Origin: Rhodothermia bacterium
GTDB lineage: Bacteria; Bacteroidota; Rhodothermia; Balneolales; Balneolaceae
Length of the DNA: 64,000 bases
Assembly: GCA_030427885.1 (NCBI GenBank)
Contig: JAUICM010000002.1
Location: 310,001 to 374,000, forward strand
Direction of reading: 5' to 3'
The translations under genes were made by a program, and so were the position numbers. Of the stretch, positions 35,000 through 42,356 are shown piece after piece. The notes beneath the pieces are model-generated. The model made no database searches. It was given only the letters and a program-made list of their open reading frames with translations, and had not been told where the DNA came from. Within the stretch, counting starts at the first letter, position 1, and each line of letters opens with the position of its first letter.

Positions 35000-35458
35000 A
35001 TGAAGCATTTTAAACTTATACTGATACTATGCGCTACTTTTCTGTATAGTTGTGCCACTTCAGGATTAGGTGTAGAAGACCCTCACTTATACAAAACCTC
35101 GTTTAGTTACATGCTTACTTCGGTAGATCAGGCGCTTAAACTAGGTCACCTTAGAGCCGTTGAATCTTATATGGCAGACGACAATACCTATTACGTTCGC
35201 TATTGCCTGAGTGACAATGCCAATTATGAATTAAGTAGTGATCCTTCAAACCGTTATTCCGGAGATGCAGCTCATTCTGCTGAGATGACCATAAAAAAGA
35301 TCGGGGATGGAATGATAGAGATCACCGTTAAAGAAGATGAACAGCCAAATCTGGTTCCAGGAGAATTCAAGGAGCAGCTCGCACGGGATTTCTACCGACA
35401 GCTCGACAAGATCCTTGAACCTTATGAGCCTGAAGAACAACTATCCGCAAACAACTGA
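35000..35458 (+). CDS. Tandem-family lipoprotein, copy 1
   Basis: A 152-aa predicted lipoprotein with lipobox LYSC (Cys at residue 18). Family marks shared with the next two genes: the V-(E/R)-(D/E)-P-H-(L/I)-Y start (VEDPHLYKTSF), a mid Y-Y-V-R-Y strand and a C-terminal EDEQPNLVPGEFKEQLARDFYRQLDKI. The mature chain is probably a small alpha-beta fold on the inner or outer membrane. The family is not known to me. It is divergent from clpB, with a 180-bp spacer. Confidence 0.8.
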   Translation: MKHFKLILILCATFLYSCATSGLGVEDPHLYKTSFSYMLTSVDQALKLGHLRAVESYMADDNTYYVRYCLSDNANYELSSDPSNRYSGDAAHSAEMTIKKIGDGMIEITVKEDEQPNLVPGEFKEQLARDFYRQLDKILEPYEPEEQLSANN

Positions 35459-35510
35459 TCTTTTCTGCGGTTATATTTGAATAACTACGATTTTATGCTT
35501 TTCATCAAAT

Positions 35511-35963
35511 ATGAATAATAAATTAATTCAGAAAATCTGCTGTATTCTTTTTCTGGCATTTGCTTACTCCTGTAGCAGTACAAAGCTGAGTGTCAGAGAC
35601 CCTCATATTTATCAGAATTCCTATTCTGAAGCAATGAATGCTGTATACCAGTCTTTGGAACTCGCGCATATGCGAATAGTTGAAAAAAGGACCATTAGCA
35701 GCAACGAATATTTTATTCGATATCGCTTAGCGGATGGTGCTGTAAACATATTGAGTTCCCGTGAAAGTGTGACCGATCAAACAGGTGAATTTGGTCTGCA
35801 TGGGTATTTAACTATTACAAGATTGCAGGATAACCAAGTCAGGATACAGATTCGTGAAGATGAACAACCTGATAAGGTACCATCAAGTTTCCGTCAAAAC
35901 CTCGCTAAAGATGTATATCGGCAACTCAATGAAAAGTTAACCTTACTCGAAACACAAAATTAG
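35511..35963 (+). CDS. Tandem-family lipoprotein, copy 2
   Basis: A 150-aa paralogue of its neighbours. The lipobox is AYSC; the family start reads VRDPHIYQNSY, the middle strand is YFIRYRL and the tail EDEQPDKVPSSFRQNLAKDVYRQLNEK. It differs mainly in the stretch between the two conserved blocks (DGAVNILSSRESVTDQTGEF). It lies 52 bp after copy 1. No catalytic residue is visible; function unknown. Confidence 0.8.
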   Translation: MNNKLIQKICCILFLAFAYSCSSTKLSVRDPHIYQNSYSEAMNAVYQSLELAHMRIVEKRTISSNEYFIRYRLADGAVNILSSRESVTDQTGEFGLHGYLTITRLQDNQVRIQIREDEQPDKVPSSFRQNLAKDVYRQLNEKLTLLETQN

Positions 35964-36031
35964 TTGGCATTTTTAATGCTTATCAATAGCTTCTGCGTAC
36001 CAAAGAGAACTTTAAACTAACCTAGTCCGCT

Positions 36032-36475
36032 ATGTCTTTAAAATCGGCGCGTAGTCTTACACTATTGAGTATTATTTGCATAACACTTTTTTCTGCCTGT
36101 GCATCCTCATCATACAGTGTGAGAGAACCTCATATTTACAACAACACTTTTCAGGAAACTGTTGACGGTGTTAAACAAGCACTACAATTGGCACATATGA
36201 AAGCTCAGGAGGCTAAATTCCTGGATAATGGTGATTACTTCGTTCGATACCTTCAGTCGCGATATGATCTTCCGGAAAGAAATGAAGGAGCTGCATTCAC
36301 AGCAGATTTGACCATCACAAAACTTGATGACTACCGAACCGAAGTTACGATCGTTGAGGAAGAACAATCCAATTTTGTACCGGGAGAGTTCAAGAAAAAA
36401 CTAGCCAAGGATGTATATCGTCAACTCAATGAGATCCTGGACCTAAAGCCCAAAAATCAACCCGACGCACAATAA
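36032..36475 (+). CDS. Tandem-family lipoprotein, copy 3
   Basis: A 147-aa paralogue. The lipobox is FSAC; the family start reads VREPHIYNNTF, the strand YFVRYLQ and the tail EEEQSNFVPGEFKKKLAKDVYRQLNEI. It is closer to copy 2 in the tail and to copy 1 in the VPGEFK segment. 68 bp after copy 2, 46 bp before the Cys-rich protein gene. Function unknown. Confidence 0.8.
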   Translation: MSLKSARSLTLLSIICITLFSACASSSYSVREPHIYNNTFQETVDGVKQALQLAHMKAQEAKFLDNGDYFVRYLQSRYDLPERNEGAAFTADLTITKLDDYRTEVTIVEEEQSNFVPGEFKKKLAKDVYRQLNEILDLKPKNQPDAQ

Positions 36476-36521
36476 TTTCGCGATTGGTTAACATTTATCA
36501 TTCTTTTTTCTATTCTGAGGT

Positions 36522-37094
36522 ATGCTGAATAATTTTTCGGACATACCTCTTCTTTTTTACTCGAGTGAGACTTCCACTCCTATCCGTCATTGCCTTGTTT
36601 GTGACCGGGATCTTTTAGAAGGTGCAGAATATATGATCGAGAAGGCCTTCGTGAATTACCCATCTGTGGGAACCAAAGACCTGGTATGGGAATTCGCTGT
36701 TTGTTTTGAGTGTATGCATGATATGAAAAGTGATTATTCTGAAGAATCACATCAGCGACTCACTGAATTCTTTCAGGTAAACATGCATTTTGATCTTCAA
36801 GTTGATCTGGAGGCTCAGCAAAACACCAATGCAGAAGACTGGATCTCACGATGTGCGATAACCGGAAAGCATATCGATGAATGTTCTCAGTACCAGATCT
36901 ATGCTTATTGTGTGGGAAATCTGTGCGCGTTTGAGAATGCCCCATTTATGATCAGCGGAGAAGCTATGGATCAGTTAATTCCCCTGATCAGCAATAAAAC
37001 TTTGGGAGCAATGAATGATTTCAGAGACCGCTACTTCCCTCCCCCCCAAGATCTTAGCCCCTTACTAAAAGACAGAGATTTTGTATTCATTTAA
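36522..37094 (+). CDS. Cys-rich protein with probable zinc sites
   Basis: A 190-aa cytoplasmic protein without signal peptide. It has two cysteine pairs: C-x-x-C in HCLVCDRDL and CFECMH, and later CAITGKHIDEC with a further C-x-x-x-x-C (YCVGNLC). The arrangement C-x2-C...C-x2-C strongly suggests zinc ribbons or knuckles. The rest has no known motif. The transcript ends at the terminator at 37098-37137, after the tandem lipoproteins. Function unknown; a nucleic-acid or protein-binding role is inferred. Confidence 0.75.
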   Translation: MLNNFSDIPLLFYSSETSTPIRHCLVCDRDLLEGAEYMIEKAFVNYPSVGTKDLVWEFAVCFECMHDMKSDYSEESHQRLTEFFQVNMHFDLQVDLEAQQNTNAEDWISRCAITGKHIDECSQYQIYAYCVGNLCAFENAPFMISGEAMDQLIPLISNKTLGAMNDFRDRYFPPPQDLSPLLKDRDFVFI

Positions 37095-37097
37095 TAA

Positions 37098-37137
37098 AAA
37101 AGCCCAGATCGTATCAGGACCTGGGCTTTGGCTTTTT
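37098..37137 (+). terminator. Terminator between Cys-rich protein gene and htrA
   Basis: AAAGCCCAG and CTGGGCTTT form a 9-bp stem with a 13-nt loop, followed by GGCTTTTTC. It sits between convergent genes and may serve both strands, since A-runs precede it. Confidence 0.85.
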
Positions 37138-37165
37138 CGGGGTACAATAATTGGTCAACAATAAC

Positions 37166-38641
37166 TTAAATCTCGAAAGCGATAAATTGTTTCAAATTTT
37201 TTCGCTCAACGGTTAATAAAATTGCTTTGTCACCATTTTTGATGCTTTTCTGAACTTCATCATAAAATTCTTCTGGTGTTTGCACTTTTTTACGTTTTAC
37301 AGAAGTAATAACGTCCCCTTTCTGTAATCCGCGCTCAAATGCGTTGCTTGATTCCTTAATTCTATTAACCACAACTCCTTCTACCTCTTCAGTAATTTCA
37401 AGCTGCCTTTTAACATCAGAATCAAGCTTGGCAACCGTAAAACCTAATTTTTCGGTAAGCTCTTCATCTTTAACAGTAACTGACGCAACCTCTTCTTCAT
37501 TGCGTTTTCCTAAAGTTACGACAATTGACAACTCTTGTCCATTCCTAATTACACCAAGATCAACTTCATCGCCGGGCTTCATACTTGCGATCTTGGTTCT
37601 GAAGGCATCCCAGTTTCTTATTTCATCACCGTTTACACTAACAATGATATCCTCTTCTTTAAGGCCTGCTTTGTCTGCAGGTTCGCCTTCCAGAACTTCA
37701 CCTACGATAATCCCTCTTGAGACATCTAATCCCATTGCATTTGCCATGGTCTGATCTACTTCACCGGCAGTCTGAATTCCAAGGTATCCTCGCGAAACAG
37801 TACCATTCTCGATAATGTCATCCATGATCCTTTTTGCCAGATTTACGGGAATCGCAAAACCAATTCCATCATTTCCGCCAGATCGTGACGCAATAGCCGA
37901 GTTGATACCTACCAGTTCGCCATTCATATCTATCATAGCACCACCGGAGTTTCCGGGGTTGATAGCGGCATCCGTCTGAATGTAGTCACCATAAATCGTA
38001 AGATCATTGAGCGACCTGCCTCGTGCACTCACAATACCAAATGAAACGGTATGGGCAAGATTCTCACTCAACGGACTTCCGATAGCAAGTACAAAAGACC
38101 CCACTTTAAGATCGTCACTGTTTCCGATCTTAACGGTCGGCAGATTATCAGCTTCAATCTTGATAACAGCAACATCAGTCATAGGATCGGTTCCTACTAA
38201 AGTAGCAGAAACTTCGTCTCCGTTATATAATCTCACTTTGATCTCATCTGTATTAGCGATCACATGATTGTTTGTGAGTACATATCCCTCTTCGGATACG
38301 ATTACACCTGAACCGAGTCCTCTCTGGGTATATTCACGGGTCTGTGGTCCTGGCCGTTGCTGTCCGAATGGGTTCCTGAACATGGCGAACGGATCCATTA
38401 CCTGTACTTCCTGTGTCTTTTCGGTGGTAATGGTAACAACCGCAGGATTTGTCTTCTCTGCGATATCTACGATCGAGTTATTGAGGTCTTTTAATGTGGT
38501 TACTGATCGGTTTTCGGCTGACGTTACATCTGTGTTATAATCGGGCAGGCTTACTCTGGTCTCATTAGTGGCAAATTTAAACCCTAACAAAACAAGAATT
38601 GCAGCTGCTACTCCGAAGAAATTTTTAACTGCAGTATTCAT
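37166..38641 (-). CDS. HtrA/DegQ-type serine protease
   Basis: A 491-aa envelope protease with an N-terminal signal/anchor helix (NFFGVAAAILVLLGFKF). The catalytic triad is His in TNNHVI, Asp in DPMTDVAVIK and Ser in NPGNSGGAM. Two PDZ domains follow: the first ends near residue 390 (GIIVGEVLEGEPADKAGL), the second carries GVVVNRIKESSNAFERGLQKGDVI. The DegP-like Q-rich linker MFRNPFGQQRPGPQTREY is the LA-loop. It degrades misfolded periplasmic proteins. Convergent with the Cys-rich protein gene; upstream of hsp20, from which it is separated by hsp20's terminator. Confidence 0.95.
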   Translation of the reverse strand: MNTAVKNFFGVAAAILVLLGFKFATNETRVSLPDYNTDVTSAENRSVTTLKDLNNSIVDIAEKTNPAVVTITTEKTQEVQVMDPFAMFRNPFGQQRPGPQTREYTQRGLGSGVIVSEEGYVLTNNHVIANTDEIKVRLYNGDEVSATLVGTDPMTDVAVIKIEADNLPTVKIGNSDDLKVGSFVLAIGSPLSENLAHTVSFGIVSARGRSLNDLTIYGDYIQTDAAINPGNSGGAMIDMNGELVGINSAIASRSGGNDGIGFAIPVNLAKRIMDDIIENGTVSRGYLGIQTAGEVDQTMANAMGLDVSRGIIVGEVLEGEPADKAGLKEEDIIVSVNGDEIRNWDAFRTKIASMKPGDEVDLGVIRNGQELSIVVTLGKRNEEEVASVTVKDEELTEKLGFTVAKLDSDVKRQLEITEEVEGVVVNRIKESSNAFERGLQKGDVITSVKRKKVQTPEEFYDEVQKSIKNGDKAILLTVERKNLKQFIAFEI

Positions 38642-38729
38642 GATTTCAATTGATGATTAGTTGAAATTTATAATCAACGGTTACAACGATCGGACTATCA
38701 AAAATTGTCTCACTTTACAAGTTATAACC

Positions 38730-38761
38730 AAAAAAATACCAGAGCCCCAATCACAGGGCTC
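38730..38761 (-). terminator. Terminator of hsp20
   Basis: On the minus strand, GAGCCC-TGTGATTG-GGGCTC is followed by TGGTATTTTTTT. It is 30 bp downstream of the hsp20 stop. Confidence 0.8.
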
Positions 38762-38790
38762 CAGGGTCACCTTAACCTATTGATCGAAAT

Positions 38791-39219
38791 CTATGCTATT
38801 TCGATCTGCTTCTTAACTTTCTCTTCACTTTTATTGATAGTGATATTCAGAATACCATCTTCATATTTAGCTTTGATACTATCCTCATCGATGGTATCAG
38901 GTAAATAGAATGAACGGCTGAATTTTCCGTACTGAGTTTCAACTCTGTGGAAGTTCTTGCCTTCTTCTTCATTCTTGAATTTTCTTTCTCCACTGATCGT
39001 GAGACGGCCTTTTTCAAGGTCTACCGCAATATCCTCTTTTTTCATGCCAGGAAGTTCTACTGATACTTCAAACTGTGTGTCTGTTTCAGAAACATCCACG
39101 CTGGGCATAAAGTTATCTTTTCGATAATTACCTGTTCCATTGAAGAATTCATCTACAATGTCGTTGAAGTTTCTTGAAAAAAGATCTGTGTTTGGTCTGC
39201 TATATTTAATAAGTGCCAT
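38791..39219 (-). CDS. Hsp20 / alpha-crystallin small heat-shock protein
   Basis: A 142-aa small heat-shock chaperone. The alpha-crystallin domain spans about residues 40-142: MPSVDVSETDTQFEVSVELPG at its start and the A-x-x-x-(N/D)-G-(V/I)-L motif as AKYEDGILNITI near the end. The short N-terminal arm (MALIKYSRPNTDLFSRNF) is typical. It binds unfolding proteins and hands them to DnaK/ClpB. The upstream region contains a sigma-54 like promoter candidate. It lies between HtrA and DAHP synthase on the same strand. Confidence 0.95.
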   Translation of the reverse strand: MALIKYSRPNTDLFSRNFNDIVDEFFNGTGNYRKDNFMPSVDVSETDTQFEVSVELPGMKKEDIAVDLEKGRLTISGERKFKNEEEGKNFHRVETQYGKFSRSFYLPDTIDEDSIKAKYEDGILNITINKSEEKVKKQIEIA

Positions 39220-39269
39220 GATTGATCCTCTTTTGATTTGTTAATGTTGTTCAAATTCGTTGCTGTAAA

Positions 39270-39286
39270 TGCAACGGATATGCCAA
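39270..39286 (-). promoter_or_regulatory. Sigma-54 like -24/-12 promoter of hsp20
   Basis: Minus strand TTGGCAT-ATCCG-TTGCA fits the YTGGCAC-N5-TTGCW consensus except at the last base of the -24 box. The -12 GC is followed by about 12 nt to the likely start site, giving a 5' leader of about 40 nt before ATG 39219. No activator gene is adjacent. Spacing is exactly right; biological relevance is inferred. Confidence 0.5.
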
Positions 39287-39442
39287 GAGGATCTGAATAG
39301 AAACGTCTGTCAGCGCGACAAACTTAGTATGAACTTTTTTCAGAGTGATTTTTGAACGCTGGAAATGATGTCAGACGGAGTTTGACTGTACGGCAGAGGC
39401 TGGTAAAAATGACAGACTAAGAATTAAGAATAGTTCAATTAT

Positions 39443-39485
39443 CAATTAAGAATTAATCATGCAAGGCATTGTTAATTCTTAATTG
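39443..39485. repeat. Post-stop word hairpin after DAHP synthase gene
   Basis: CAATTAAGAATTAA (39443-39456) and TTAATTCTTAATTG (39472-39485) are perfect 14-bp arms with a 15-nt loop. Additional GAATTAAGAATAG words flank it. It begins 16 nt after the DAHP synthase stop on the minus strand. No T-run. Confidence 0.75.
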
Positions 39486-39501
39486 AAACATTGTTAATTG
39501 G

Positions 39502-40860
39502 TCAGGAGTAGCTTTGTTTCCACTCTTTAGAGACAAGGAACGCCATTTCCAGTGATTGCTGATAGTTCAGGCGGGGGTCACAGAATGTCTCATAATTAAT
39601 ATCCAGTTCTGATTCATTCAGCCCTTTGGCGCCTCCAACACATTCGGTAACATTATCGCCGGTAAGCTCCAGATGGACACTACCCAGATAACTACCCTCA
39701 GAACGATGGATGGCAAACGCTGACTTGATCTCATCCAGAATATGATCGAAGTTTCTTGTCTTATAGTTATTTGCTGCAGAAAATGTATTCCCATGCATTG
39801 GATCTGCACTCCATACTACTGGGAATCCCTCCCTGCGTACTGCTTTGATCAGTGACGGAAGACCATTCTCGATCTTCTCTTTCCCAAAACGGGTGATCAA
39901 GACGATCTTACCAGCTTCGTGGGTTGGGTTAAGAGTTTCGATAAGTTTGAGCGTATCATCAATAGTGAAAGGAGGGCCGACTTTAATACCGATCGGATTC
40001 TCAATTCCTCTGAGATATTCCACATGTGCATCATCGAGGTCACGTGTGCGATTACCCAGCCACACCATGTGTGCGCTCAAATTATAAAAGCCGGGCTTTC
40101 TCGGTACTTTTCTGGTTTGTGCTGAATCGTAGTACAAATTTAATGCTTCGTGTGATGTATAGAAATCCACTTTTTGAAGGGTAGCGAATTTATCCGGGGA
40201 GATCGCATCTACGAAGCGCACCGCTTTCGTGATAGACTCAACCATCGCTTCATATTCTTTGTAATACTGATTATTCTTCATGAAGTCCATCTCCCACTGC
40301 TCCGGATGGTGAAGATCAGCAAAGCCCTCATCAGCCAGTGCTCTCAGGAAATTCAGAGTCAATCCAGCCTTGTGATATCCTTCAATCAATCTGCGCGGAT
40401 CTGGAGTACGCGCTTCTTTGGTAGCTTCAAAGCCATTTATCAGATCTCCGCGATAGTTATGGATCTTCTGGCCATTCACCTCTTCAAAATCCTGTGATCT
40501 TGGTTTCGCATATTGTCCCGCGATGCGACCAACTCTTACTACCGGAACACCCATTTCATGGATAAGAATAAAACTGGTTTGCAGTAACACCTTAACCATA
40601 TTAACAATCTTGGAAGACTTGGTAAGGTGAAAGCTCTCCGCACAATCGCCACCCTGAAGTAAAAATGCTTTTCCGGCTGAAACCTGGGCCAGCTTATTTT
40701 TTAACGCTTCAATTTCCCATGAGGTTACCAGAGGCGGGAGTGTCTTGAGTGTTTCAAAACTTTCGTCAAGTAAAGCCTGATCCGGGTATTCGGGTAGCTG
40801 CTTGATCGGTTTTTCAAGCCAGCTGGTTGGGGTCCAGTTTTTTTGTAAAGTGTCTTCCAT
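39502..40860 (-). CDS. Class II 3-deoxy-7-phosphoheptulonate synthase
   Basis: A 452-aa enzyme condensing phosphoenolpyruvate and erythrose-4-phosphate, the first step of aromatic amino acid synthesis. Class II (plant/Mycobacterium type) marks: the metal/substrate segment GKAFLLQGGDCAESF, the RVGRIAGQYAKPRS segment (PEP and phosphate binding), SAHMVWLGNRTRDLDDAHVEY and GNTFSAANNYKTRNFD. Length 452 is standard, and no N-terminal regulatory extension is apparent. It is divergent from the adenylate-cyclase regulator, with AGCAAACTT boxes between them. Confidence 0.95.
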   Translation of the reverse strand: MEDTLQKNWTPTSWLEKPIKQLPEYPDQALLDESFETLKTLPPLVTSWEIEALKNKLAQVSAGKAFLLQGGDCAESFHLTKSSKIVNMVKVLLQTSFILIHEMGVPVVRVGRIAGQYAKPRSQDFEEVNGQKIHNYRGDLINGFEATKEARTPDPRRLIEGYHKAGLTLNFLRALADEGFADLHHPEQWEMDFMKNNQYYKEYEAMVESITKAVRFVDAISPDKFATLQKVDFYTSHEALNLYYDSAQTRKVPRKPGFYNLSAHMVWLGNRTRDLDDAHVEYLRGIENPIGIKVGPPFTIDDTLKLIETLNPTHEAGKIVLITRFGKEKIENGLPSLIKAVRREGFPVVWSADPMHGNTFSAANNYKTRNFDHILDEIKSAFAIHRSEGSYLGSVHLELTGDNVTECVGGAKGLNESELDINYETFCDPRLNYQQSLEMAFLVSKEWKQSYS

Positions 40861-40881
40861 GTCTAATAAATTTGGTCGAAC

Positions 40882-40967
40882 AGCAAACTTAAGGTTTTTT
40901 TTAGTTAATGGAGCTAAAAAATCAACAGTATAAAACTTACCCAGTTTGCTATATATTTCAGCAAACT
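40882..40967. promoter_or_regulatory. AGCAAACTT boxes between DAHP synthase and cyclase genes
   Basis: AGCAAACTT at 40882-40890 and again at 40960-40968, with its inverted partner AGTTTGCT at 40943-40950 making an 8-bp dyad (AGTTTGCT...AGCAAACT) around a 9-nt gap. Three half-sites in a 118-bp divergent spacer suggest a shared operator. The binding protein is unknown. Confidence 0.4.
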
Positions 40968-40978
40968 TCTACAGAATA

Positions 40979-42265
40979 ATGTTAGAGACGAATCCTAGAA
41001 TTTTAGTAGTTGATGATTACCCGGCTTTGGTAACCATCACAAGGCACAAACTCCTTAAGAATGGGTACGATGTGATCACCGCCCAAAACGGACAGGATGC
41101 CTGGGAACTGGTGCAAACGAAGTATCCTGACCTTGTTATTTCTGATGTTGAAATGCCTGTGATGGATGGTTATGAACTTTGCAAAACCATTAAAAGTGAC
41201 CCAAACTACCGTAAAATCCCTGTTATTTTGGTTACTTCGCGGATCCAGACTTCCAGCCTCATGAAAGGTATTGAAGCCGGAGCAGACAACTATCTTACTA
41301 AGCCTTATGATGATGACACCTTGTTTTCCAAGGTTCACGAACTCCTCAATAATCCGATCGCGATCTCAGATGTAAACGAAAAAGTCTCCGTTCGGATCGA
41401 AGATGAAGACTACGATATCAGAGCAGATTATTCTCACCTGGTGAATCTTCTTGTATCTACTTATAAGAACGCACTCGCACAAAATGCGCGTCTCGAGAAA
41501 ATGCAATCCGGGCTGAACGCAACCAATCAGGAGCTTGAACTCACTAAGAAAGAGCATGAGGATCTGCTTCAGAATATATTCCCGAAAAAGATCGCCGAAA
41601 GCCTTTTGGCCTATGGCACCGTTGCGCCCGAACGATATCAGGATGCGACTTTCATGTTTACTGATTTTGATGACTTCAGTAAAATCGTTCCTGACCTGAC
41701 ACCTGAAAAACTTATTGAAAGCCTGAGTTTCTATTTCGATAAGTTTGATGAATTTGTGGAGCAACACAATCTGATTAAGATCAAAACTATTGGCGATAGT
41801 TACATGGCTGCCGGAGGAATTCCTGAACGCAACAAGACTCATCCAATTGATACTATCCTGGCTGCCCTAAAAATGAAATACTTTGTTGATGCCCTCAAGA
41901 TCTCAAAGCCGGATGATATCCCTTACTTCCCTCTCCGCATTGGTATTCATACCGGCCACTCTGTAGTTGGGGTGATCGGTAAACGCCGTTTTGCTTACGA
42001 CGTTTGGGGAGAAGCGGTAAACCTGGCAGCACGAATGGAACAGAATTCCGAAAGTGAATTTATCAATATCTCACAGGAGACCTATGAAAGGGTTAAAAAT
42101 TTCTTTGTCTGTGAACCCCGGGGCGAGATTGAAGCTAAGAATATCGGTAAGGTGCCAATGTACTTTGTGAAGCGGATCAAACCAGAGCTTTCCGAAGATC
42201 AGGCCGGTGTCTTTCCAAATCGTTTGTTCATCCGCGACTATAACATTCTTACCAGATCTCATTGA
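40979..42265 (+). CDS. Response regulator with class III adenylate cyclase output domain
   Basis: A 428-aa soluble signalling protein. Residues 1-125 are a receiver domain with phospho-acceptor D56 in LVISDVEMP and conserved Lys in LTKPYDDD. A coiled-coil linker (LEKMQSGLNATNQELELTKKEHEDLLQ) leads to a class III cyclase domain: metal Asp in FTDFDDFSKI (D229) and GDSYMAAGG (D273), base-specifying Lys269 and Asp341 (YDVWGEAVNLAAR), and transition-state Asn348 and Arg352. The Lys/Asp pair favours ATP, so cAMP synthesis is expected on phosphorylation. The ATG at 40979 is chosen over an upstream TTG at 40946. No partner kinase is adjacent; class III cyclases in Bacteroidota often link to CRP-type regulators. 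Confidence 0.9.
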   Translation: MLETNPRILVVDDYPALVTITRHKLLKNGYDVITAQNGQDAWELVQTKYPDLVISDVEMPVMDGYELCKTIKSDPNYRKIPVILVTSRIQTSSLMKGIEAGADNYLTKPYDDDTLFSKVHELLNNPIAISDVNEKVSVRIEDEDYDIRADYSHLVNLLVSTYKNALAQNARLEKMQSGLNATNQELELTKKEHEDLLQNIFPKKIAESLLAYGTVAPERYQDATFMFTDFDDFSKIVPDLTPEKLIESLSFYFDKFDEFVEQHNLIKIKTIGDSYMAAGGIPERNKTHPIDTILAALKMKYFVDALKISKPDDIPYFPLRIGIHTGHSVVGVIGKRRFAYDVWGEAVNLAARMEQNSESEFINISQETYERVKNFFVCEPRGEIEAKNIGKVPMYFVKRIKPELSEDQAGVFPNRLFIRDYNILTRSH

Positions 42266-42356
42266 TGCTCTCAATTTTTCTCTGAAAGGAATTAAGTAAT
42301 TGTAGCTGCTGTTGTTTACCTTTCAAGTTGATCTGAATTCCAAACGGGTAAGTCCA

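Noticed and set aside
41366-41842. 158-aa open frame on the minus strand
   Set aside because: Antisense to the cyclase regulator gene; composition of a shadow frame.
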